Assembly (NCBI RefSeq): GCF_030272615.1
Contig: NC_081409.1
Coordinates: 615,332,755 to 615,396,754 of the forward strand
Source of the DNA: Cryptomeria japonica
Lineage: Eukaryota > Streptophyta > Pinopsida > Cupressales > Cupressaceae
Length of the DNA: 64,000 nucleotides
Reading direction: 5' to 3'
The position numbers and the translations under genes are program-made. Below the pieces are notes generated by a model that was not told the origin of the DNA, ran no database searches, and saw only the letters and a program-made list of their open reading frames with translations. Positions 11,221 through 21,720 of this stretch are shown one piece after another; position 1 is the stretch's first letter, and each line of letters begins with the position of its first letter.

Positions 11221-11958
11221 AGTTACAGAGAAGTCAAAGTGAAACAGTTCCCTTTACTTCCTACATTTGAAGATAAAACTCATCATGGAGGTTGTGATGT
11301 CCCGGTCGCTGTCATGACCACACAACCATGCCAGGGTAGAAGAGATATCCTTGAGGTCATCTTGTCTTAGATCATAGTAGGACAAAAGGAACTTCAAAAG
11401 TCCAGCAGACAAACTTCAATTGAGAGTGCTTTGATAGAAAGTCAATGTGTCTCTCCTGGTGCTCCAGAACTCCTCCATTGAGCTTTCAGAGAAAACCTTT
11501 ATTTCTTTGAAAATCGGATAGCACATGATTTCCCTAATGGCTTCTGGAGATATGACCAATCTCAGGAGGGAGCTACTGACAGATCATGAGATGGGATCAA
11601 AAACCTCTGTGCAAGCTGCTACGAGCTCAGGGAAATATGGGACTATGGGAACCAAGCATTGGGGAGCACCACTATTCCAGAAACGTACCGCAACGGATTG
11701 GGAGTCAGCTCTATGATGAAGCATCCTCGAGCAAGCAGCCTCTCTGAGGTCCTTGGGCTGCTTACGAACATCGGGTTCAAAAATATTTTCCAAGGAGTCT
11801 AGAATAGCAGACACATTCTAGGTTGTCACTTTAGCCTTGGCCTTCATTTTTGGATACTCCTTTGGAGGGATGGCATGCGCAGAATAGGATAGCTCCCCAA
11901 AAACATTAACCCAAAAATCTCTAGGAACAACACCTGCGGACGCAGCCTCAGAATCCAT
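11216..11958 (-). pseudogene. Accessory ORF of unknown function, N-terminal part, cut by E1
   Basis: Minus-strand frame from an ATG at 11958-11956. It reads as coherent protein (VPRDFWVNVFGELSYSA; ENIFEPDVRKQPKDL; VRFWNSGAPQCLVPIVPYF) with stops at 11820, 11586, 11418 and 11256. It ends abruptly at the E1 insertion and resumes in the same frame in 272-1. It lies downstream of E2's integrase on the same strand and diverges from the plus-strand ORF at 12181. I do not recognise the family. It may be a second post-pol gene of E2 or an unrelated gene that E2's tail overlies. Confidence 0.6.
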
Positions 11959-12180
11959 TATGGGCAGAAAGCTTCCTTTCCTTGCTGGAAAAATTCTAAA
12001 TTCGGGAGATAAAACTTGCTCGTCTCCTTTTTTTCGCTTTTTAAAATGGATAGATAAGAGGGAAGAGCTCCAAGCCTTAAATGCAAAACGTGCCTAGATT
12101 TTTGCAAAAGCGAATGTTGAATGGCAAGTACCTGCTTACACGTGCACCAGCTTAAATTGTTGCTGCAATAAACTCCTGAG

Positions 12181-13270
12181 ATGAAGGGCACCGCCATTCC
12201 CACTTCCCAAGAATGCCTTTGGCTAGTCCGCCATTACTCGAGGAAAATTCCTTCATGCAAATCTTTTCTTTGATCGAGAGGATCGACCAGTAATAAAGTT
12301 CGCGCGAGCTGAAACAGTCTGACAGAACTTGGTATTTAAAACGTGATGTACCTGTACATATGCATGGCTCTTTGCTCATATCAACCTCTCTCTCGAGGTA
12401 ACTGGTAGGACATCAGTATTCTGAGAACAATCTCATTCGCATGACGCAAATTAATGGAGATGTGACAAAAACATTGGGATTTGGGAAGGCATGCACTTTG
12501 AGTATTCGACATCTTTCTGCTGAAATTCTGCTATAAATATGTCTTTTTAGACATTCTTTTACCATATTGCAAGCTTTAATGGTGGAGTTTCTGTAGTAAT
12601 AGATACTCCAATTAGGCTCGTCAGCAACAAAGCGCAGGTCACTTTCTTGGGAAATATCTCCGATCGAAGGTTGCAGGGGATGACGCGTAGGAAGAATCCT
12701 TTAATAATAGCCACCATCAAATGGATACTTGGAGAGGATTTTATTGGTAACCCAGACCGATACCGAGTGAATACGGACATCTGTTTGTGATTCATAGCCT
12801 CTCTGCTAGATTGCGGTCAATCCGAGTTGCTAGCATCGCAGCTGACTCAAGCTCTCCTTTCCGAGGATTACTTGGGTGGACTAGAGAATGTAGTTTCATA
12901 CTACATCCCCTTCTGAGGGCTTCCTCTTGCGTCTGACCTGGAGAGGCTCGTCACACACAACAAGGAGGTAGCTTGGCAACCGCTCATCAGTGGGCTGAAA
13001 ACAATGACATTGTCCTCTCATCAGTATCGCGTCGAGCTTGCCGTGGAATTTCATCTGCATGTCCATTTGATAGTCCCAGTCCCAAAAGGTACGAACTGGT
13101 ATACTGGATTCAAGGACTATATCTTCCCGAGAATTTTGATGCCAGATCAACAACCAAACATGGTTGCTATTTTCATGCCCAGGGAGCTCGAGAGTGCTTC
13201 TGACTCTGAGTGGTTGGGAGAAGAGGAAACCTCTGATGCTGATGAGGATGAGACTGAAGAGAGCCACTGA
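12181..13270 (+). pseudogene. Antisense accessory ORF of E2 (unknown, acidic C-terminus)
   Basis: Plus-strand, so opposite to E2's gag-pol. Protein-like reading starts at ATG 12181 and shifts frame at least twice (about 12280 and 12580). It then runs from about 12567 to TGA 13268-13270 with TGA stops at about 12790 and 12916. The C-terminus is strongly acidic (EEETSDADEDETEES), preceded by segments such as VHLIVPVPKGTNWY and YIFPRILMPDQQP. Antisense ORFs between pol and the 3' LTR are known in several Tat-lineage elements, which fits the position. No domain is recognised. The minus strand is also open at 12896-13279, but that reading lacks coherence. Confidence 0.5.
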
Positions 13271-13519
13271 AGAGGCCATGAACTGTCACCTTGGATTTGA
13301 ACAAAATGATTGCAGAAAAATGAGAGGCCAAAAATCTACTCATTTTGTAATGAAAATATAAAAATGTTTTTAATATAATGGATTTTCGCTATTTCCTCAT
13401 TTTTCTATTTTCTCTTCTTTGCATTCTTTCTCCTCTTTTATTCTTGCTTCTCTTTTATTCTTTCTTGGAATAAATAAGATAAATAGGCACTAAAAATACA
13501 ATATAGATATTACATACAT
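13271..13519. other. AT-rich spacer between the antisense ORF and pol of E2
   Basis: Pyrimidine-rich and AT-rich sequence with no coding signal on either strand. Confidence 0.5.
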
Positions 13520-14785
13520 TATATATATTTAAAAGGGGACGGAACACTTAATGGAAAGGTTTGAGGTGGAAATCGTTAACCGGGATTGGGAGGGGGTCCC
13601 CATTCATGTCATGTAACTCAAAAGAATTGAAACCTTTGCAATGTATAATACGGAAAGGTCCCTCCATAGGATGTCAAACTTGGTGTGCTGACTAGGCCTC
13701 ACCGCCCTCTCGTTATATTTCAATACAAGGTCCCCGGGGGTGAAGACTAGATCAGAGCTGTCAAACCATCTTTTGATGACTTCCTATCTATCTTGGAGGG
13801 CCACAAAGGCTGCCTCCCTTGCTTCTTCTAGCTCCATAATCTCTACCAATCTTATGGCAATAGGGCCATTTTTGGCCACTTCCATTGATTTTAGTAATTG
13901 CAATGTCGGGAACTCTAGCGACATGGGAAAAATTGCATCTTTTTTGTATACCAGCTTATATGGGGAGCTCTTTAGAATCTACTTGGGTAATATGTGGTCC
14001 GCCCATAATGCGTTTCTTAAGTGGTGATGTCATTCCCTCTTGCATTCAGAACCTATCCTTTTAATAAGTTTGATCAAGTTTTTGTTAGTGGAATTAGCAA
14101 GTCCATTCCCTTGAGGATGGTAGTTAGAAAAGGTTTTGAGATAAATACCTCTACAGAGGGAAAATTGGGTAATTCATGAGCCTGTGAATGCACGCTCATT
14201 ATCTGATATAACAGTTTTTGGGGGACCGTATTAGCACGTCAGATCCTCTAGGAAAGCCAATACCTCACTTTCTAATGAATTCCATAAAGGAACAGCTTTG
14301 GACCATCTGATGAAATAATCAGCAACAGTCAGGATCCACTTATGTCGAGCTGAACTTGGGGGGTTGATCATTCTGATAAAATCAAGGCCCCATTGAGCGA
14401 AAGGCTCTTCCACTAACACGGGCCTAAGTGGCATTGCAGCTTCATTACTCCTTCCCATGTAATACTAGAACTCTTTACATCCCCTCACTAAATTGTGTGT
14501 ATCTTTGAACATGGACGGCCAAAAATACCTAGCTTGAGTAATCTTGATAGTGGTTGTGGGTGTAGAGAAATGGCCTCCTGAAAAGCCATAGTGGAACTCA
14601 TGTAGGATTTTATCAGCTTGGCTCCGGTCTACATAGCGAAGTAGGACTTCATCAAAATTTCTTTTGAGAAGAGTTCCATCTATTAAGCGGAAACCTCTAT
14701 TTTAGAGTCTATAAAATCTCCTCTTAGCTGGGGGGAGATTTTCGGGAAAAATCCTAGTCTTCATAATGTGCTTTCTTTTGTCAAT
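13520..14785 (-). pseudogene. E2 integrase
   Basis: Read on the minus strand. The zinc-finger region near 14480-14650 (HEFHYGFSGGHFS, then GCKEF) has lost one Cys of the HHCC set to a stop or substitution. Core motifs are WGLDFI near 14400, VISDNERAF near 14210 and a Y-H-P-Q-G-N-G box near 14110. The C-terminal tail has a GDLVLKYN strand near 13740 and ends in a short conserved NDFHLKPFH segment near 13560 after a frameshift. Several in-frame stops are present. The frame is shared with RT and RNase H upstream. Confidence 0.82.
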
Positions 14786-15217
14786 CTAGTTGTCGTTTGG
14801 AACATCGGGAAAAAACATAACCATTTCCTCTGTGGCCACTTCATCATCATGGGGCTCGCATTCTTGCACTATATATTTACACAGGCCTCTCCCGCGAACA
14901 AGCTTTGTTGGCTTGATATCGACATCATATTCCAGGATCTTGGTGATCCAATTTGCCCTTTTTTCAATCATGTCACCCTCCATAATGTATTCCCTTACTA
15001 CGGGATGGGCTATGTACACCGTGGTTTTATTATAGGCAATGAAATGCCTAAATTTCTTTAGTCCTTTTACAGCGGCTATGACCTGCTTCTCGACAAAGTT
15101 GTATTGGGCCTCATAATCTTTAAGAGTTTTTGAATGGAAAGCTATGGGAGGCTCTCCTCCTTTTTGGGCATCTTTTTGGGTTAGGACCATGGCGATGCTA
15201 TGCTGACCAGAAAACAC
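14786..15217 (-). pseudogene. E2 retroviral-type RNase H (degenerate active site)
   Basis: Directly downstream of the RT thumb. The usual first catalytic Asp block (Y/H-T-D-A-S) is replaced by a VFSGQHSIAMVL-type sequence. The Glu/Asp positions around YNFVEKQVIAAVKGL are partly kept, and the region corresponding to HTDH reads YIAHPV. The fold is therefore recognisable but catalytically doubtful, as expected for elements that also carry an archaeal-type RNase H. Confidence 0.75.
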
Positions 15218-16111
15218 TTACATTATGAAGTCCTTTGACATGTCTGGGTTAGACAATACGGGAGCAGAGCAGATAGCATTTTTTATTTCATCAAAAGCTT
15301 TTTTGGCCTCAGTAGTCCATTTGAAATGTATATCTTGTTTTAACATGAGGGTGATGGGTCTTATTATTCCAGCAAAGTCAGAAATAAAACGACTAACAAA
15401 ATTGACCTTTCCTAAAAAAGATTGGACTCCCTTTTTGTTGACCGGGAGGGGAAGGTCTTTAATGGTTTTGACTCGATTTGGGTCAATGGAAACACCCTCT
15501 TTTGAAACTATATTCCCAAGTAATTTTCCTTGAGGAACCCCAAAGATACACTTTTTAAGGTTTAAGGAAATCCCAAATTCAAGACATTTTTGGAGGACTA
15601 ATTCAACATGGTCAAAATGATCCTCACGGTGCTTGGAAAAAATACTTAGGTCATCTAAGTATATTAAGATGATCTTATTAATTATCTCTTTGAAAGCTAA
15701 ATCCATGGCCCCTTGAAAAGTTGCCCTAGCATTTGACAATCCAAAGGGCATCTTTTGTTATGCAAATGTCCCCCACTTAGTGGTGAATGTCATCTTGTGC
15801 TGGTCCTATGCTTTCACACTTACCTGGTTATATCCTGAGAAATCGTCGAGCATTGAGAACATTTATGATCTTGCCACCGTGCTCAGTAATTGTTCCATTG
15901 ATGGCAGAGGATAGTGGTCTTTGAGAGATGCTTGATTTAGATCTCGAAAATCCACACAGAGTCGGATATCTCCATTCTTTTTCCTAACAGGGACCAAATT
16001 TGACACCCATATACTATGTTTTATGGGGTAAATGATCCTATATTCGATCAGCTTTTTCAACTCTTGAGCCATGAGAGATTCAATTTTTGGGTTAACCAAT
16101 CTTTGCTTTTG
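15218..16111 (-). pseudogene. E2 reverse transcriptase
   Basis: RT blocks in order on the minus strand: VNPKIESLM, YRIIYPI, VSNLVPVRKK, RLCVDFRDLN, a DDFSGYNQ-like box, MPFGLSNA and the catalytic YLDD near 15650, followed by FLGKVNFVSRFI. Unlike E1 the YxDD box is intact, but stops occur at about 15752 and 15860 and elsewhere. The segment just upstream (YEGVMAWSYEDLRGYDP) is the usual linker entering Tat RT domains. This shows that the aRNH upstream belongs to the same polyprotein. Confidence 0.88.
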
Positions 16112-17164
16112 CTAGACCGGCTTGGCCTCATCTGCAAGCTCAATGGTATGCTGGATGATATTAGGATCGTATCCCCTTAAATCCTCATAAGACCAAGCCA
16201 TGACACCTTCATATTCATCACAGTATCGGGCCAACTTCTTTCTGTCTTTGGAGGAAACACCCTTTCCTACCTTGAGAACTCTTCCACTGCTGACTGACAT
16301 TTCGGCGTAATCCTCTTTGTTTGTTGTGAGCTTCCTCTTATCCTTTTTGGCATGCTCATGGTCAAATAGGTTCTCTAAAGTGATCAAACCATTAGGGAGC
16401 TTGTTAGATCTTAGCTGGATGACCTGATTCCCATAGGCTTCTTTTATCTTAGGTTGCAGTTGATCAGCAAATTCTCCCAAGATTTGGATGAACAGAGTGA
16501 TTTGTTCATCTCTCTCGAACACTTTCCAGTAAGTATCATTATTAGGGATAGTCGGGCGGACAACCATGTTGACTGCTTGGGAGCTAGTAAGGAAGTTCGT
16601 AGCAGGATCAAATTGTGCTCTGATGGTGGCCATTTTGTCCGCTATGGTATTTAGTTTCTGAGGGATGCTTATGATATTGAAAGCATCAAAACTATCTATT
16701 AGATCCCACACTCTGGCATGGTAAGACCTCATGCGGACGTTCTTGGCACTGGATATCCCTCGAACTAGATGGACCACCAGCTTAGAATCGCCAAGGACTT
16801 TCAACTTTTTAATGCCCATCCTTTCCACCATGTTCAAACATTGAATCAGTCCTTCATACTTTGCTTTATTATTTGAGCACACAAACTGCAACTGGAAAGG
16901 CTTTAGGATTTATTGGCCCGAAGAGGGAGTAAGACAAACTCCCTCTCCAGAGCCCATCTTGCATTTGGCACCGTCAAAGTGTAGGGTCCATAGTGTCAAA
17001 GACAACTGCTCTTCAAAGAACGGATCCTTAGTAAGCTTTGGGATGATCTGATTTTCTTCAAAAATGCAATAGGTACCAAGGTCGATGGCATGGTAGTTAG
17101 AGAAGGGGTCTGAATCTATGAACTCATTCAGGAAGGCTTCTTGCTCGGGTGGAATTTCTCCCAT
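16112..17164 (-). pseudogene. E2 archaeal-type RNase H (aRNH), placed between PR and RT
   Basis: Residues start near the ORF end at 17164; the domain proper begins with HFDGAKCKMGSGEG near 16960 (first Asp), then CSNNKAKYEGLIQCL (Glu), KVLGDSKLVVHLV (Asp) and NTIADKMA (fourth acidic position). All four acidic positions are visible, with one stop between strands one and two (about 16909). It is followed without a break by about 170 residues of linker and then RT in the same frame. In Tat elements this domain normally follows the retroviral-type RNase H, so its position before RT is unusual. It would remove RNA from RNA/DNA hybrids. Confidence 0.85.
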
Positions 17165-17882
17165 TACTTATTCGTCTACTAAAAGCTCTACCACCTTTCG
17201 TTCATCATTTGATATAGAGGTGTGTGTAGGTTTGAAATTAATCAAGGCCTAGTCGGCTATATGGTCAGCATGAAGGGGTTCTGAAAGGATTTTCAGCTTG
17301 ACGCCACGTTGGGTATATAGGATGAGATGGGACCAATCTAGGGACATATAGCCTTCTATTTTAGTGGTAAAATCTCAAGAAAGATAGAGTCCAAAGACAA
17401 GTGAGATATCAATGACCACTACTTCTTGGGACACTGTCAAATAATGTTAGGGGGAGGTTTTTGATGAGACCTGCCATCTAAACCATGTTCCCATCAAGCT
17501 GCATGACCCCTTTATTCAAAGGATCATACCTGATGTTTAATACTTCGGTGATTTGCTTAGGCATGATGGTAGTGCTAGCCCCAGAATCTATCATGGAGTT
17601 ATGCAAAATTTTATCTCTAACTATAAGGGTAAGGTAGAATGGATTTGGCTTAGGCTTACCTTCTCCTTGGGTAGCAGGGGGCAAGCCTTCATTTGTCAAT
17701 ATGGCCAAAGAGTGCGCTTTTCCCGCTGTGGGTCTGAGACCCGCTACGTCAGCCTGAAGAGATTGCGAAGCTATCGCACTTGCATCTTTTCCGTCATGAG
17801 ACAACGCCTCTCTTAGTCTATTCTTTTGCTCCAGAATACTCAGGAGATCCCACAGAGAGACATGAGTCAGGGCCTTCTTCAA
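17165..17882 (-). pseudogene. E2 aspartic protease
   Basis: The ORF at 17478-17882 contains FYLTLIVRDKILHN followed by MIDSGASTTIM, an intact retropepsin DSGA active-site motif. It is preceded by a LSLWDLL-like helix typical of the gag-PR junction. The frame changes somewhere in 17165-17480, after which the C-terminal lobe (YMSLDWSHLILY) reads in the same frame as the aRNH and RT. Confidence 0.8.
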
Positions 17883-19490
17883 CTATTCTACTACATCTAA
17901 CACGTGAGGTGTGAGAAACTTTAGCTCCTTTGGCTTATAAGGAATGAACTCTTTTCTTGGATAGGCAGAATTAGTGACCGGTTGTTCAGGGGGTATGTCC
18001 AGAGGCATTGCTCTCATATTGTTGGTGCTTTCCTCAGTCAAACGCCTTTTAGAGTGGATATTATAATCTGAGTGTACGAGAGGGGTTCCATCCTTTGGAG
18101 CGATTGCGTCATTGGTCAGCACTGCATCCTCATCTTCCATCCATGAAAAAAGTGCATGATCTAGGGCAATCTTTTCTTCTTGTTGCAATGACATCCCTTG
18201 CATCTAAGTGATAAAAGCCGCATTATCCATACCCAGAGATGTATATGCAGACTCATCCAGTGTCATGCCTGAATTCCTTTGTTCTACAACCCTTTGCTGC
18301 AAATTCCCTCTTGGGTAATTCCTCAGAATATGAGTATTATTGCACGGGAAACACCAAGAGTTGGTGTCGTCTGCTAAGTTATTTTGGCCCACTATCAGTT
18401 CCCTACCAGTGGTTGGATAGACAGCCTGCAATGGATTGGGGACTGGGACTATTTGGCCATTCGGCTGAGGAGGTTTATTAGCATGATGATTCGTATGTTG
18501 GTACGAAGGTTGATTCCCTTGGAAATTTTGCTGAAAAGGGGGCTTGGTAGGTGAGACCTAAGCTCTTTTTAGGTTGACAATTTCATCAGAGAAGTATCTT
18601 AGGAGGTTCTTCATATCACTAACTTCAGCAGCCAGAGAGGCGGCTTGGGGAGTACGAAATGAATACATAGACTGCGGAGTGGATGTACTAGAAGTGGCTT
18701 CTTCTAAGACTTGAGTGGATATTTCAAGGAATAGTGGCATTATAGGGTGAGGGGCTAGCTTCCCAGTGTTGATAAGGTTATTTTCAGCTTGGACTACTAT
18801 GTCAAATGCTTGCAGAAGAGTATTACCTCCTAAAGATTGAATCATCACTGATATGTCAGAATTGAAATCTTTTAGATAGAATACGAAAGCCATATCCACC
18901 TGAGAGTGAGCAGACAATGGTATCCTCTGCCAGGTTCGTTGAAATCTCAGATTAAAATTAGTTAGTGCTTCAGTCGGAGCCCTCTTTATTGTAATGAGTT
19001 GGTGCATAAACGACGATCTATCGTCGTTATCCGAGAATCTCTGAAAGAAACAATCTCCCAGTTGATTCCAATCTCCTATAGTGCTAGGGCCTAAGGATCT
19101 AAACCAATCCAAAGCTTTTCCCTTGAAAGAGGCTATGAGCAATATTAGGGCTACATTTTGTTCAGTGATTCCATGGATAGTGCAGACAGTGGCTACATCT
19201 TGCAAATGCTCCCTAGGAGTTTTATGACATTCTCCTGTGAACTTAGGAACGGCCTTAAGCGCAGCTGCAGGGATGGCTCCCCAAACCACGGATGGAACTA
19301 GGGGAATGAGAGGGCTACCATTATCCCAAGTCACAAAATTTTTGGGGGGAACATGTGTCATCACAGCATGTATGATTGCGGGAAAACTTTGTGAGGATGA
19401 AGTTGTGGCTGAATGGATGGTCACCAATGGAGGAAAAAGAAGGTGACGATTTAATGTTGTCTGACTCTTGGTGACAGGCTTATGACTCAT
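17883..19490 (-). pseudogene. gag: E2 gag
   Basis: The frame starts at ATG 19490 (MSHKPVTKSQ) and runs with stops near 18558, 18432 and 18204 into the protease. Residues 95-250 have the capsid pattern: AVPKFTGECHKTPREHL, LDWFRSL, FNLRFQRTWQRIPL, VFYLKDF. A degenerate zinc knuckle (CFPCNNTHILRNY, last Cys changed) lies near 18350. It follows the PBS region by about 100 bases, as expected for the first ORF. Confidence 0.85.
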
Positions 19491-19491
19491 A

Positions 19492-19603
19492 AACTAGCTC
19501 AAAGATATATTTGAAGTAATTGGTCCCACCGGGTGTGCTAGAAAAAGAACTAGCTCAGAGATATATTTGAAGTAATTTGTCCCACCGAGTGTGCCAGAAA
19601 AAG
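19492..19603 (-). repeat. Tandemly duplicated 56-bp leader segment carrying the E2 PBS
   Basis: Units 19492-19547 and 19548-19603 differ at only a few bases. Each contains, on the minus strand, a T(G/A)GCACAC(T/C)CGGTGGGAC block. The copy at 19578-19595 is nearest the LTR and begins TGG as a PBS should; the other begins TAG. I cannot name the tRNA with certainty. Confidence 0.75.
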
Positions 19604-19606
19604 AAC

Positions 19607-20675
19607 TGTTGACTCTAAATTTTACCTTGGAAACGAACAACCTTATGGTAAATTCAATGATGGGGGACTAGTTGCACGGGTTTCACTGGATAACCTCTGG
19701 GATTAAGAAGTCAGCTCTTCCTTATGGATTTGGAAGAAAGGGAAAAGAAGGAAACTTTAAGAACAGTAAATCTAGACTATTGTGGCAATACGCCAGAGCA
19801 TTTTTTAAAAGACATGAGCATACAAAACCCAAGTACATATGATTTTTTAAGCCCATTCAACAATCTACAAGTCTAAATCAGGAACATAAACAAGATACAA
19901 TTAAATTTCTTTGCAACATAAGGAAATACTCATCATGCATTTACCAGATAACAAGTGCAAAACATAGTTTAATTGGCAAAATCTTAGATAGATGTATTCC
20001 AAAAGTTATTGGAATTCTAATAGAACAGCACAGAAAAGACCATCAAAGCATATTGAAAGAAGTATCACAAAGGCCGCAGGCACAATTTGAATAACCTTCT
20101 CCAAAAAACTGTAATAGTTTTAAAAGGCCAAAACTCCTACTAAGCAAACTTAATTGTTCTTGAAAAATTTTGAACCCCTACTAACAGGGAAAAAACAAGC
20201 ATAAATAGAGCCTGCAGCTCTGGAAACAGCTCCCAAACACACCAAAAAGGCATAACCACCCCCGAACAGAAAATCATGGCGTGTCGCCCTGAAGATCACA
20301 CCCAGCAAAACGGTCCCAAGACTTCACTCCTTTCTTGCAACGGTCTTCATACTGTCATAAACTAAAAAGAGTTTGCTAACCGTGGAAAGGCAAGTTAGAA
20401 AATCCTTTCAAACAAAAATACACCTGCCAGAACATGACAATGTTAGGTAACCGTTTGCTTACTGTGCTAAAAGGTGGGCCCCGAAAAGAAACACAATTAG
20501 CACATCTTTCCATTTGTCACCATCGTGCTACTCCAAAAACTCAATGCCAAATACGGACCGAGAGAGTAACATCGAGTTGACAATTGTCTTGTATGCCCTG
20601 CGCTACTGGAAAGCTAAAAAGGCGAAAAAAGCAACCCAACCGAAAACCTTAGTCACGGGGTTTTTAATGTGAACA
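19607..20675 (-). repeat. E2 5' LTR
   Basis: 1069 bp. On the plus strand it begins tgttgac and ends gtgaaca, so the ends are TG...CA with short imperfect inverted termini. It abuts the PBS on one side and E3's truncated RT on the other. No partner LTR is in the window, so length is inferred from those junctions. Confidence 0.72.
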
Positions 20676-21080
20676 GTCACCATTCTTCTTCTTCACTGGA
20701 ACAAGGTTTGAGACCTGAGATGAATGCCTTATAGGTTTAATGATACCACCATCCCTGAGATTCATTAATTCTTTTTGCATCTTAGGCCTGAGCACTAGGT
20801 TTATTGGCTTTTTCTTCTGTCTAAATGGCTAGGTATTAGGGTCCAGTGGTATTTCATGTTGGAATAGGTCTTCTCTATAAGATTTTAGGTCATTGTATCA
20901 CCACGAAAACACATGCTTATATTTTCTTATAAAATCTATAAGCATTGACCTAATTTGTGGACTAATCCTTTTGCTAATGTATACCCTCCTAAGTGATGAA
21001 TCAGTCCCTAGATTTATCTCTTCTAGATCATCCACACTAGTTGCAACTGTCTTCATAGGTCCACTATCATTCCCATCAAA
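20676..21080 (-). pseudogene. E3 reverse transcriptase, N-terminal remnant
   Basis: The minus-strand frame shows the linker (RKYKHVFS, then YNDLKSYRED), then MQKELMNLRDGGIIKPI and VSNLVPVKKKNGD. It stops exactly where the E2 LTR begins. The matching segment in E2 continues as RLCVDFRDLN, so E2 inserted between the first and second RT blocks. Confidence 0.8.
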
Positions 21081-21239
21081 TACTCACTCCAATGCCACAA
21101 GACCCTTTGGGATCTTCTTTGTCCTTAGTTGCGCAATTTCCTTACCAGATATTGTTTGCTTTCCATCAGTTGTTTCAACAAAAGCATTGAAGTCAATTTT
21201 TTTACTTTTATATTCATCTACACAATGCAAAAAAATTTA

Positions 21240-21720
21240 ACAAATCATTGTCATCATAAAAAACTTGTCAGTTACAAATGTTATCAAGGACAAATGGTCT
21301 GACTTTTGCCTCAATCTTTGAAATCCCATCCAGGGTAATGTCATAACTTTTCAAAGCAACATTTGCTAGAAAATCAGCCACAATGTTCTTTGACCTCTTA
21401 ACCCATCCAATTGAAAAGGCATCAAACATTTCAATTGAATCTCATACGACACACTTGTATTGTTTTAGCCTCTTATTTTTTTATGAATATTGTTCCCTGA
21501 CCTAAGACACCACTAAGTCTGAATCACGCCAAACAGTTAGCAATTTAATGTCATGTCTTGTAGCAAGATTAAGTCCTAGGAGAAAAGCCTCATACTCGAT
21601 AATGTTATTAGTGCATTCAAATAATAACTAAAAAGAAAACTTCAAGGTTTTCCCATTAGGAGAAATAATAACCGTGCCTACTCCAAATCCCTCCTTACTA
21701 TAGGCCCCATCAAAGAACAT
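21240..21720 (-). pseudogene. E3 archaeal-type RNase H, upstream of RT
   Basis: Motifs on the minus strand: MFFDGAYSKEGFGVGTVIIS (first Asp) near 21710, ECTNNIIEYEAFLLGLNL (Glu) near 21600, VWRDSDLVVS (Asp) near 21515 and NIVADFLANVA (Asp) near 21380. Several stops interrupt it. It lies between protease and RT, the same order as in E2, although the two sequences differ considerably. Confidence 0.82.

Larger units (their letters stand above)
1..20675 (-). mobile_element. E2: Ty3/gypsy dual-RNase H retrotransposon, left end outside window, interrupted by E1
   Basis: Minus-strand element whose 5' LTR lies at 19607-20675, followed leftward by a PBS, gag, protease, archaeal-type RNase H, RT, retroviral-type RNase H and integrase (ending near 13520), then a plus-strand ORF and a second minus-strand ORF. 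It is inserted in the RT of E3, with flanking pentamer gtcac at 20676-20680. No second copy of its LTR is visible down to position 1, so the 3' LTR is inferred to lie outside the window. Assignment of everything left of 13520 to E2 is inference from continuity. E1 occupies 273-11215 inside it. Confidence 0.7.

Noticed and set aside
12896-13279. 127-residue minus-strand ORF
   Set aside because: Complement of the plus-strand accessory ORF, which reads as more coherent protein with an acidic tail.
13740-15533. Plus-strand ORFs of 95 to 102 residues
   Set aside because: Shadows of E2 pol on the minus strand.
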